NCBI GenBank assembly: GCA_963971405.1
Contig: OZ020490.1
Location: 10,650,874 to 10,714,873, forward strand
DNA: 64,000 bases
Direction: 5' to 3'
Source: Psococerastis gibbosa
Taxonomy: Eukaryota; Arthropoda; Insecta; Psocodea; Psocidae
Shown here: positions 20,390 to 30,500 of the stretch, piece after piece
Numbering within the stretch: the first letter of the stretch is position 1
Layout of the letters: each line of letters opens with the position of its first letter
Position numbers and translations under genes: made by a program
Notes under the pieces: model-generated
What the model was told of the DNA's origin: nothing
The model's input: only the letters and a program-made list of their open reading frames with translations
Databases searched by the model: none

Positions 20390-21595
20390 TGTGAATCCAC
20401 GGCGAAAATTTATTTTAATATGCAAGATGAGATGCACGTAATTGACGGCATATTGTTTAAGGGAACGGCATTGGTTGTTCCACAAGCATTGCGTAACAGT
20501 TTTATAAAGAATATTCACAGTGGGCATCAAGGACTTACTAGGTGCCTAGATCAAATTCGAGGAATTGTATTTTGGCCGAATATAACGGCTGATCTGAAAG
20601 CTTTCATAGCCGATTGCATTGCATGTAATACTTACCGAAAGAAACAAAAAAGAGAGCCATTACTTCAACATGAAATTGCCGAATATCCGTGGGAGAAGGT
20701 TGGCATGGATTTTTTTGAATTTAAAAACCAAGTTTATTTAGTGGTTGTGGATTATTTTTCACAATTTATAGAAATAGCTCTTATGAACTCAACTAAAGCT
20801 AAACCAGTTATTCATCAGCTTAAGTCTATGTTTGCGCGTTTTGGCATTCCACTAGAAATAATGTCTGATGGTGGACCTCCTTTTGATTCCCATGAATTTC
20901 AAATGTTCGCAGATGCATGGGGAATCAAATTATCTAAATCGAGCCCAAAATATCCGCAAAGTGACGGATTAGTCGAAAAATCAGTAGGAATTGTAAAAAA
21001 AATGCTGGCTAAGTGTGAAGCTTCTGGTGATGATCCATATATGGCTTTGTTGCAATATCGGACAACCCCTAAAGGTATGATTGATTCCCCATCGCAACTG
21101 TTAATGTCACGGCAGCTACGTACATTGATACCGAAAACTAAGGAAATGTTAATGCAAAAGGTAGTTGATCTCGAAAAACATAAAAAGAATACACTACTTA
21201 AGCGTATGAAAACAAAGAATTACTATGATAAAAATTCAAAATTATTGCCAGATCTTAATGTAGGAGACAGCATTATGTTTAAAAAATTTCCTGATGGTGT
21301 ATTTTTACCTGGTAGAGTTATAAAAAAATGTTCTGAACCTCGTTCGTATATTGTTCAAGGGGAAGGTGGAGGACAGTATAGAAGAAATAGGCAGCATATA
21401 ATACAGACCAATAACAGAAACCAAGAAAATGTATATTCTGATAATGAGATCATTGAAGTTGAAAAAATGCCGGTCGTTAATTCTAATGATAATAATGTTA
21501 CTGTTACTGAGTCTCCAGCTGCTCCTGAGATCGGAGAAGGTCGTCCCTTAAGAGTGCGGAATGCGCCTCGAAGGTTTACCTTCTCCGAGTATTAG
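20390..21595 (+). CDS. Element A gag-pol, 3' part (integrase)
   Basis: 402 codons including the TAG at 21593-21595. An integrase HHCC finger comes first (HSGHQG...CIACN), then the catalytic core: GMDFFEF (first Asp), IMSDGGPPF (second Asp) and DGLVEKSVGIV (Glu). A C-terminal domain with LNVGDSIMFKKF and a basic PRRF tail close to the stop follow. It lies in frame with 17782-20178 once the gap overlap is collapsed. Confidence 0.92.
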   Translation, partial: CESTAKIYFNMQDEMHVIDGILFKGTALVVPQALRNSFIKNIHSGHQGLTRCLDQIRGIVFWPNITADLKAFIADCIACNTYRKKQKREPLLQHEIAEYPWEKVGMDFFEFKNQVYLVVVDYFSQFIEIALMNSTKAKPVIHQLKSMFARFGIPLEIMSDGGPPFDSHEFQMFADAWGIKLSKSSPKYPQSDGLVEKSVGIVKKMLAKCEASGDDPYMALLQYRTTPKGMIDSPSQLLMSRQLRTLIPKTKEMLMQKVVDLEKHKKNTLLKRMKTKNYYDKNSKLLPDLNVGDSIMFKKFPDGVFLPGRVIKKCSEPRSYIVQGEGGGQYRRNRQHIIQTNNRNQENVYSDNEIIEVEKMPVVNSNDNNVTVTESPAAPEIGEGRPLRVRNAPRRFTFSEY

Positions 21596-21611
21596 TTTTA
21601 AGAAAGGAAGA

Positions 21612-21731
21612 TGTTGTGATGTTTGTTTTGATATAATGTCGTGCCTGGAGAACGTGGCAGGAGACAGTCAATAATGGAGGATGGGAATAATAAAGCATCG
21701 TTTAAAGTTCAAGTATAATTTATTTAAAACA
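21612..21731 (+). repeat. 3' LTR of element A
   Basis: 120 bp, one difference from 12641-12760; preceded by purine tract 21601-21611 and followed by TSD ggtac. Confidence 0.95.
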
Positions 21732-21736
21732 GGTAC

Positions 21737-24399
21737 CTCTACATGCCCTTTGTCAAGTCCTTTCTGCTTCCGTGGCCTTATCGTTTTTTATATGGCAACC
21801 CTATCCCTAACGTCCCTTTCGGGTTCATTGTTGGCAATTTTCAATTACTTTATTAATTATCTTTAAAGCTTTTACACAAGAACCAGTTGCAGGTGGCATT
21901 CCCAGTTTTGTTGATTGTAAAATTAGTAGTAGCTTATGTTAAGCAAAATTAGGGTGGCAGATTTACATAAAAACGACCTAAAAAACCAGTCAATGAGCCA
22001 TTCATCTAGTGTAAATTTTTCTAAAATAAGGTCCATTTTATCTAGTCTTAAATTTAGTGGATTTTGAGGAACTTTCTATCATAGCGGCTAGCTAGCAAGT
22101 TAGCCGTAGCCTACCGTAACTTAAAAAAAAATTTTAAAATGACATTTTTAATTTCTGTAACTAATTTTTAAATTTATTTCGTTCTATCCTCCAGAAAAAA
22201 AGTGCCCACTCGAGCGAAAAAACCGGACAAACATTAATTTTTTTTTATCGGATAGAGGTAGCCTAGGAAAAACCGGACGCCTGGCAAGTGGCTATCCTAA
22301 GCAAAATCAAAATTAATTGTACTGTACTAGGCTGTAGGTTAGCAATAGGCCATGTCATTTGCTGTTAGATGGGGTAATGATTTGAGATTCTCTATTTTCA
22401 CGGTAGACGATATGAGTTACGTACCTACCAAAAAAGCATGCAATATGCAAATTAGTTATTCGCAATCGTCCAAGACGTCCAGTAAACCAAATATAGCCAC
22501 ATAGCAAGCTGAAGGCTATCTGTGGCCCAACGGCGACCTTTTCACACAGTATATACAATATAATAATATAGTCATTGAATACAAAAAATTATGATAATTA
22601 TAGTTAAGCTACCAAAATTTAAATTTTAGCGGTAAACTACTGCCAACAAATAACTTCTAACTTCTTATTTATCCGTCATGTTGGTCATGGTTGTTGACAT
22701 TTCTGAAAAAATAGCGCATGCGCAAAACGCGAAGTCGCGAAGTTTGGGGAAGAATTTCCTTTCTCCAGTTTGGAGGCCTTTCAATTTTTAAATATTTAAA
22801 TTAAAACTGTTTTAAGTATTTATTTGGCGTGATAATTATGCGCTAAAAAGCTGAATCTGTTTAATTATTCAGCGGGTAAGCGCAACAGTGTCTGAACAAT
22901 ACTCCCATATACTGCTCTGCGCGACCATCCCGCACTGTCAACCTCATATTATATCACGACCTGGAAGTTATGATGTCTTAGGAATTCTCAGCAGCCCTAA
23001 AAGGTACGTACATCTTTGATGCGATTAAAAATAAATTGAGCTTCAAAACTATGTGTGACTCCGAAGACTTTACCGAAGTTGATTGTTCTGTCAATATAAC
23101 GGTGCTTATGGCCATGGGTCAATGTTTTTTTTGAAATTTGTCATGATTTTGCCACGTTTGGTATTATATTAATAGGGCGCTGAAGAGAAGTCATTACGTA
23201 AAAAGCTTACTGGTTTGCCCTACCTTGGTTTATGTGTTTTATAAACAGTTTGTCATACCAAGATCTAAAAATTTGGGTTCACTACTATTAATTGTTGGAC
23301 CCAGCATTAGGCCTAAGCCAAGACCCATGGCTGCGGAGGAGGGGAATACTTGAGGAGTTACTAAAAACCCGGCTGTTTTGAAATGAGACTGACTCCTTAA
23401 ATATGTGTACTGCGTTTTGAATGGTAGGTGAGGAACTAGAATCTTCTCTGGCTAGATTGCAAAGGAAATTAGCTCCATGACTGTATACTCATAAGTATCA
23501 AACGTAGCTGATAAGGTGATGGTACTTCTTGCGAGTGGAGGAACCCCTGGGAAAGGTTTCACATTCCAGTGACTAGGCACTGACCGACCTAATGAAATTT
23601 GGAATGGTAAGAGTTTGATAAATAATAAGATATGGTAAATAGGCTACTGCACCTACACGTGTATAATTTGCAATACAATTCAATACAAAGACTCCTGATC
23701 AGCCAGAGCCAGATCTACCGTGTCACCAGCCACAATAAAATGCGAGATACAACTACATTATAATTGCCACCAGAAAGGGTGTTGTACCATAAAGGGGTGG
23801 GTAATCGACTGTACTTATGTGTAAGTGCTGCAAATAGGTAAACAAATGGGTTAGAGTAGTATAGAGTTTTCGTTAACTTGGTAGAATTGGTAAAAGTAGC
23901 AAAGAGTGAAGTTGAAATTTGTGCAATTTAATGACTGAATGAACGGAATGCGAACAATACGGTACCGATTGTTCTATATTTGACAGGCTGAACACGATTT
24001 AGCAGGCATCGTGCCAATCACTCCGTTTAACACTGTACAGGAGGAGGAAACTGTTCGCTCAATAGGAAATGCGCTAATAGACTGGTAATTAATGCAACTA
24101 GCCTATCCGATTGCAAATGATAGTCTTGAAGACCGAAAAATTAAGGAATCAGACAATTTGGTATCCTAGTTCCATACATACATCAGGATTGGATCCAGCC
24201 CATTAAAGGGGGGGGGGTAGTTGTGGGCCAAAACATGAAGAAGTATCGATTAAACTAGAGCGTAATAAATTTACTTACAATAGAATTACTAAATTGGGGG
24301 GGGGGGGGGTAGCCTGCCATACACTTTATCCTGCTTGATTCGAACGCACTCTCAGACGGTACCAATTATTAATATTATTGTCCTAAGAACTTTTTATTT
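21737..24399. other. Non-coding region
   Basis: I recognise no coding sequence. A CpG-richer patch near 22715-22740 (gcgcatgcgcaaaacgcgaa) and a possible splice donor aaaag|gtacgt near 23000 make this a candidate place for an upstream non-coding exon or promoter of the cadherin gene, but nothing in the sequence proves it. Poly-G tracts occur near 24208 and 24299. Confidence 0.4.
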
Positions 24400-24545
24400 A
24401 AGCCTACTTACACCCATAGGTCCATTGTCCAATGCCAACGACCCCATGGATTTGGGACAATATGTGTATTGTTTCCTTATGAGTTTTCGATGTCAACCTT
24501 CACTGGCTACAAGCGATAATGGACAAGCTGAGACAAGCGTACCAT
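24400..24545 (+). repeat. Dispersed repeat family R1 (copies 24400, 44693, 56405)
   Basis: Shared text includes gtccaatgccaacgacccca, tggattt, cgatgtcaacct and cgataatggacaagctgaga. Partner copies are 44693-44895 (minus) and 56405-56650 (plus, two partial units). No ORF; the class is unknown. Confidence 0.65.
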
Positions 24546-24612
24546 TGACGCAGTGGAATAGGCGAAAGCATGACTTAACCAAGTACAGATATGAGGCCAG
24601 AGAGACGATATC

Positions 24613-25069
24613 CAGTGGCGTAGCCAGATTTTTTTTTTTTTGGGGGGGGGGGTCCAGATTTCATGCAACATCAATACATAAAATTTGCCCGTTTACGAAT
24701 TACGATACGTTTTCGAATGGGATGATGTTTCATTTGGCGCTCCCCCCTCCCCCCTTTATTTTCGTAAAATAGTAGAAAAATAGGAAAGCCGTCCTCATGG
24801 ACGTACGCATCTTTTAATTAGGGGCATGATCTTAATTTCCCCACCCCGAAGATTTTTGAAAAAAATAGGCCTGAAATAGTTTGTGGGCAAAACATTTTTG
24901 ATTTTGCAGACGATAACATTATTAACAAAACGGGAAACAGGGGGACCGGGGTCTCCCCGGGGAATTTTTTTGAATAAATATCTGAAAAAATTTTCTGTTT
25001 CGCTAATTTTTTTTTTTGGTGGGGGGTCCGGACCCCGCTGACCCCCCTCCCCCCTTGGCTACGCCACTG
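24613..25069 (+). mobile_element. hAT-type MITE with perfect 8-bp TSD
   Basis: It begins CAGTGGCGTAGCCA and ends TGGCTACGCCACTG, perfect inverted ends. Both sides are flanked by acgatatc (24605-24612 and 25070-25077), the 8-bp duplication expected of hAT transposons. The interior is related to 6522-7274 (poly-T/poly-G entry, gcaacatcaatacataaa, CCGGGG core) but shorter. No ORF of substance. Confidence 0.9.
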
Positions 25070-25077
25070 ACGATATC

Positions 25078-26940
25078 CATGCGTTTTTTAAATTTAAATG
25101 GCAGGAAAGAATGGACGGGGTTCAATCTGAAAGTGAACTTGCCAGTGTTACGTGAACAGCTGCGGCATCTTTTAATCAATCAATCAATCAAGCAATCAAT
25201 CAATCCTTGTCCATGACCCAGCTAGGTGGGATAGACACCAGTCCTCAGTAATACGCAACGATTGACTTAGTTCCCATGGTAGATAGTAATAGTAGATTAT
25301 AAACTTTGCCCAATTACTAAGATCTCTAACAAGTAGTAATTCCTTAGGTGAGAGGTCAGCCAAGGGCAGAGGTTTTATCCTTGGTCCCAGTTAACTGCTA
25401 GTCTACACTTACGGCATGTCCAGTGCTTTGCTAAATTTCTAAATCTAGTGTCACGCTAAATGCTGGCAAAATGGTTTAGTTTTCTGTTGTGTCAATTCAT
25501 TGAATTTAATAGGGTGGAAGGTAAGGTAAATAATAAATCAAATAAAAAATAAATTAAATTGTTGATAAAGTTCATTAAATAAACAAATTACCTTCTATTT
25601 AAACCCAAAATAGGGAATCACGAAAAAACTGGAGAATGTAGGACTCGAACTCACGATTCCGATCTATCTATGCCTTTCCTGGGCATAGTGTTCTTCTTCT
25701 TAGTTCACAATCTCAACGATTGGTTGGCAGCAATTCCCTGCATATCATCCTCCAGCTCTCTCTCTTTCTCACTCTCTCCCTCCCCAGCATCGTGTGAAAT
25801 CTACATTAGACTTGATTCTGTATACAATTTAATGTTAAATTGAAATTTACTAAACAAAATGTAGCGTAGTTTGGGCTTTAAAGATCCCTATTACACGCAA
25901 CTGAGATGGCCCCGGACCACGTATTTTTCATGTCTTATAGCGCAAATATGGGGCTCAAACCTGCAGCCTTTCCAATGTAGGCTGAGCCTCATCTTCTTAG
26001 ACAGGTTTGAAAATTCTAGGTAAGGAATTCTGGCAAGGTAAAAGAACCGGTCCGAGTTTACTCGAACGTGCTTTCCAATTTATCAAAATTAGTAGATAGA
26101 GAAAATGAGTAATTTCATGGTAAATAATTTTCCTTTCGTAAAAACCACTTTTTTGGGATCCTGGGACCTTAAAACGTGTAAATCTGTTGAAATCGTGGAA
26201 TTGAAAATTTCGACCGTCACAAAGCTTTCCTTATACTACGTATAAATGGGAAAGCAAACGGAAGGAGGCCATGCCCTGCCGTGTTCCAACGACATCATTG
26301 CCGGATGGGGAGTGAGCCTAAAAAACAGTATGGCTCTATGATTGGGGGGGGGGGGGGCTCTAGGAGCTCTATACCCAGCCATGCACATTCCGTTAGCCCC
26401 GGCTTAAAGTTTGGGGCAGGTTACTATGCTGTGTAGGCTAGATGTGTAACATTGGTCACACCATTACAATGGTGAGAGTGATAGGCCACGTAATACTCCT
26501 TGAAATGTATACCTTTGTGTAGCTAATGGCTGTTCACACGCCTAATCTAGGACTAGATACATGCAGAATGAGTTATGTTTAGTTGGGGTTCTCAATAAGA
26601 GGGATTCGCTCTCACCATTTTTGGCATTTCTGGGGCCACATGTCTTCTTCGACCAATCAGAGCTGTCCAATCGGTACAGCTTCTTTCATCCAGCCAAAGC
26701 ACGTCTTGCAGCCATGACGGGATATGCTATTTTTTTTAAGTACACAAGGGGTGCCCGGATTGGTAGTAGAAGACCTGGCAAGGAGGTAAGAGATGTTCGA
26801 AAGATATCCTTGCTGAATGTCCTATCTCTCTTATATAGACATCTAGATTTGGGTTAAATAAAGAAATAATGACGTTTCGATCTGCGAGTATTACCTCTGT
26901 TAGATGCGACTAGGGTAGGTGCCTCTTTGATTCCTGCTTT
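25078..26940. other. Non-coding region with LINE tails
   Basis: No gene seen. It contains an (aatc)n run with a 3'-end-like tag cttgtccatgaccca (25178-25230, partner at 50277-50345), a tag gattggttggcagcaa with ctgcatatc (about 25717-25755, partner 32318-32352), and the repeat copy 26140-26258. These look like 3' ends of minus-strand LINEs. Confidence 0.5.
26140..26258 (+). repeat. Dispersed repeat, partner of 473-593
   Basis: Same orientation and shared words as described for 473-593; the second known copy in this window. Confidence 0.55.
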
Positions 26941-26946
26941 TAATAG

Positions 26947-27195
26947 CCTCTGCTGCTGACGGTTAAGAAACGGAAACTAACATACTTCGGTCATGTGATG
27001 AGGAATGAAAAATATCGCCTTCTGCATGTAATAATCCAGGGGAAGATAAAAGGACAGAGGGCTTCCGGCAGAAGAAGAACATCTTGGTTGAAAAACCTGA
27101 GGCAGTGGTTTGGCATGAGCACGACTTCCCTTTTCTGAGCAGTCTGTAAGGTCCAAATTGCCATGATAATCGCTAATCTTCGATAGAAGAGGCAT
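26947..27195 (+). mobile_element. RTE-like LINE, 3' end fragment
   Basis: The translation contains KKRKLTYFGHVMRNEKY, then QGKIKGQRASGRRRTSWLKN, and ends near MIIANLR before an (aag)n tail (aaagaagaagaaaa). This basic C-terminal stretch is characteristic of RTE/BovB-type ORF ends. Related fragments lie at 56640-56750 and 60812-61115. Confidence 0.8.
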
Positions 27196-27445
27196 TAAAA
27201 GAAGAAGAAAATGAAGATACCCTCCGAAGCAAGTCCTGAAAATGTAGCAAATGTGGAATTCAAACCAAAAACCAGAATAGCTACCACTGTTTTAAATTTC
27301 ATGCTCTGTGTCCGATTAAAAAAATGAGTGTAGTTGACAGAAAAAAACGATGTTGGATCGTCTTTCTTCGTCACACGGTTTTTTTTTTTTTTGGAATATA
27401 CCGTGAGTAAGATAACAATAATACTATTATATGTTTACGTTACAG

Positions 27446-27500
27446 GTGCCTAAAATGCCGTCCAACGTTTTGTTATTGATCGCTCTGCTCCTCTTGTCAG
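27446..27500 (+). CDS. Cadherin exon 1: start codon and signal peptide
   Basis: An acceptor (gttacag) is followed by nine bases of 5' UTR and ATG at 27455. It encodes MPSNVLLLIALLLLS, a hydrophobic signal peptide core, and ends in phase 1 at donor gtatgc (27501). Confidence 0.85.
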
Positions 27501-30500
27501 GTATGCATCCTTTTCTTTGAACGTGGTATAGCCATTATGAGATTAAAAAAAAAAAAAAATAAGGACCTTTTTGTTATATTAATATGCCAACCTAGCGGAG
27601 TTAGGGCTCTTAGCCCTCTCTTACACTCAACTTGTAAGGCCCGGGACCGCCTGCTTTACATGCCCTGCGAAGCCAGAAAATGTAGCCAGTGTGGGACTCG
27701 AACGAACAACCTTAAGGGTGAAAGTCAGAGTCCGTTCTACTACTCTACATGTCCTGACACTTATTAAATAGCCAAAAGATAAGCATAACACTTAGGTGCC
27801 CATTCCATTGACCGGCTAGGGCTATTTCCAAAAACGGTGACGTGGTAGCAGACATTCAAGACTTAGGTGACGTTTCCACCAACCTCGCATTGCAGAATTG
27901 ACGGAAATGTTTATTTTCCTCTATGCCATAGTTAAAATTGATCAATGATCATACAGTAAAATCTCAAACAAACAAACTAAAATTAAAAAATGGCGTGATG
28001 GGATATGTTAAGTACAAACATTTTAATAGATTTCTATAAAAAGAAAAATTCTAATTTCCGTCAATGTCATTTGCATTCTGCAATGCGACGTCGGTGGAAA
28101 CGCCACCTAAGTCTTGAATGTCTGCTACCACGTCACCGTTTTGGAAATAGCCCTAGCCGGTCAATGGAATGGGCGCCTAATTTTGACTTAAGAAATCAAT
28201 ATCCTTATATGTATATTTCTGAAATATGAAAGGAACAATAGTGGACCTAATTTGTCTACAATGCTCTTGAAGTGAAGATTCTCAATAATACAAACAATAG
28301 CAAATGCAAATCCGCCGTGGGATTTGACGAATCGAGACAATATAGTCAGGGAGCTACACGAACCGAGTGTAAAGCTCGGTCCCCTGGTACTATACATTAT
28401 ACAGGGCAGTCCTTGCACTGTATGTCTCAGTCAACTGACGGTGACATATGGCTCGACTCAGTGTCATTTTATAAAAATAAGGTATTTGGTTAACATGAAA
28501 AAAAGACTTTATAGTCTTATCGTTCGCTAATTGTATTGTTGCATTCAAGTCGTTATTCATTCATTCATATTTTCACTACACCAGCCGAACTTTATGCTCG
28601 GTCTCCTGGCACTTTCACGTAAAAAATATCTGTGGGTAATCCCACCTACAGTATGTTATTTTGGTTCTCGGTACACCAAACTACATCTATGGGGTATTGT
28701 CACTTTCCTTAAACCCTAGGAATTAGTCAAACATACTCGTGCCCTATGTAAATGCGTTAGATTTGATTATATCGTTCTTAAAACTTTTCCTTTGAGCGCA
28801 CGTACACTGTAAAATTCTGCGAAAGTTCGCACGAATCCACTAATATGGTAAATAAATTATTTAATCTAATAACTCCCAGCATAAACACTCTGTGTCTTGG
28901 CTTAATCAGGCATATGCAAGGATTAATTAATTAATTATGAACTCCACTCCTTGGCGCTACGGTCCGTGAAGGGTCTTTGCCTACTCTGGACATCTCGCCA
29001 GCCTGCGCTGACCTGCGCTCTCCTGCCACCTGATGCGGGCTCTCTTGATTTCAACTACTATCGGAGGCTCACGGTATATCGTGTCGAGCTGGTCATTTCT
29101 ACGGATACGCCAATCTCTCTTTCCCTCCCACTCTCCCTGATTTTGCACTGGTCCATACACCTTTCGGAGTATCTTACGTTTTAATTAATTATGGTCATGA
29201 TTAATTCAAACCACATTTTTGACACTACCAGGAGTGGAGTGTAACCAGCCTCCAGTATTCACCGCTGACATGCGTGGCCTCATCTTGAATGAATCCGTCC
29301 CGGTCGGTACCGTTGTGTACACGTTGATGGGATACGACCCTGAGAATTCAGAACTTATCTTCTCCGTGGATGGATCAGACAAGTTGGAAGCGAATCCTAC
29401 GACGGGAGAAGTAACTCTGGTCCAGCCTCTCGACTATGAGGTAAAATATTGTGAAATGATGGAGTTATACGAAAATATTTTAATTTAAATTGCATTATAT
29501 TGCACGCACCGATCTCGAAAGAGCTCACGTCGATAGCGACACATTCGTGTAAGTTCCACATCATTTTCACTTTAACTAGCCGCCACTTGGAATCGTCAAC
29601 TTTCGTAAAAAGTGTTAATTACCATTATCGTAGATAAAAATACAGGCTTTCCGTCACATGTTATCATATCCCTTTACGACCAATGTCAACTGAGATATAA
29701 TAGTTTCTGATCGGCCGCCATCTTAAAACATAGTGGCGGATCTAGATGAAGACACTGGAATGATTCATTTTTGTACCAGGCTTAATAAACAACGGATAAT
29801 ATCTAAGGAAGATACAGTGTTTCTTAAATAGGCTCAGGGGGTCATGAAATGAAAAGTTACGATGAAATTTTTAGGAAGTCGAACATTAGTCACCGTTTCA
29901 ATAGGTAGATGAAATTTCCCTGAAGACAAAAAAAAAGGTTCAATTAACCATTATATATGTGTATGTATTTACTGTTTGCAGACAGAACATGAGTTGACAG
30001 TGTTGGTCTCAATAGAAGATCGTGTAGATGCGTCTCCTAATGATAACAACGATGTTCTTAATACCAATAACAAAGTTAGTCAACCGGCTACGGTCATCAT
30101 AACCGATGTAAACGACAATCCGCCATATTTCTTACACGTAAGTAATAAGTTGATACTTTTTTAAAAATTTTGAAGTTCTTTTTATGAACATATTACTACT
30201 TGTAATGAAACCTTATACTAGGTGCCAATGACATTGGCCATACTGGTCCCTGAAATCAGCCTGCATCTGCCACAGGCTGCTATGTAGACGCTGAGACAAT
30301 CTTTTACCTTTTTTGAATATATTGCAGTATTAGGGGTCTTCACAGTTGGTGTTATCGAGTTAGATGTGCTATCCAAGTTAACACACAATCGTGAGTGGAC
30401 TTCGGGGGTGAGTTATCATCCTATATCGAAAATATTTAACAGAGTAAACAACGTGGCAGTAGTCAGGGCGTTCGTGGCACAGTATTAAAGAAGGTGGCAG

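Larger units (their letters stand above)
12641..21731 (+). mobile_element. Ty3/Gypsy LTR retrotransposon A (host of nested element B)
   Basis: A complete element bounded by 120-bp LTRs (12641-12760 and 21612-21731, TGTTG...AAACA) and a 5-bp target duplication ggtac (12636-12640 and 21732-21736). A primer-binding site starting TGGTGTCAG abuts the 5' LTR, and a purine tract agaaaggaaga (21601-21611) precedes the 3' LTR. The two LTRs differ at one base by eye, so insertion is recent. Its gag is split by element B (13211-17776) and its pol contains a 200-N gap. The pol order is PR-RT-RNaseH-IN, the Gypsy order. Confidence 0.95.

Noticed and set aside
20110..20530. Minus-strand ORFs across the N run
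   Set aside because: They exist only because Ns contain no stop codon.
29219..29231. ATG at 29219 as the cadherin start
   Set aside because: It lies in intron 1 upstream of a good acceptor; the exon 1 signal peptide joins exon 2 in phase and gives a far better N-terminus.
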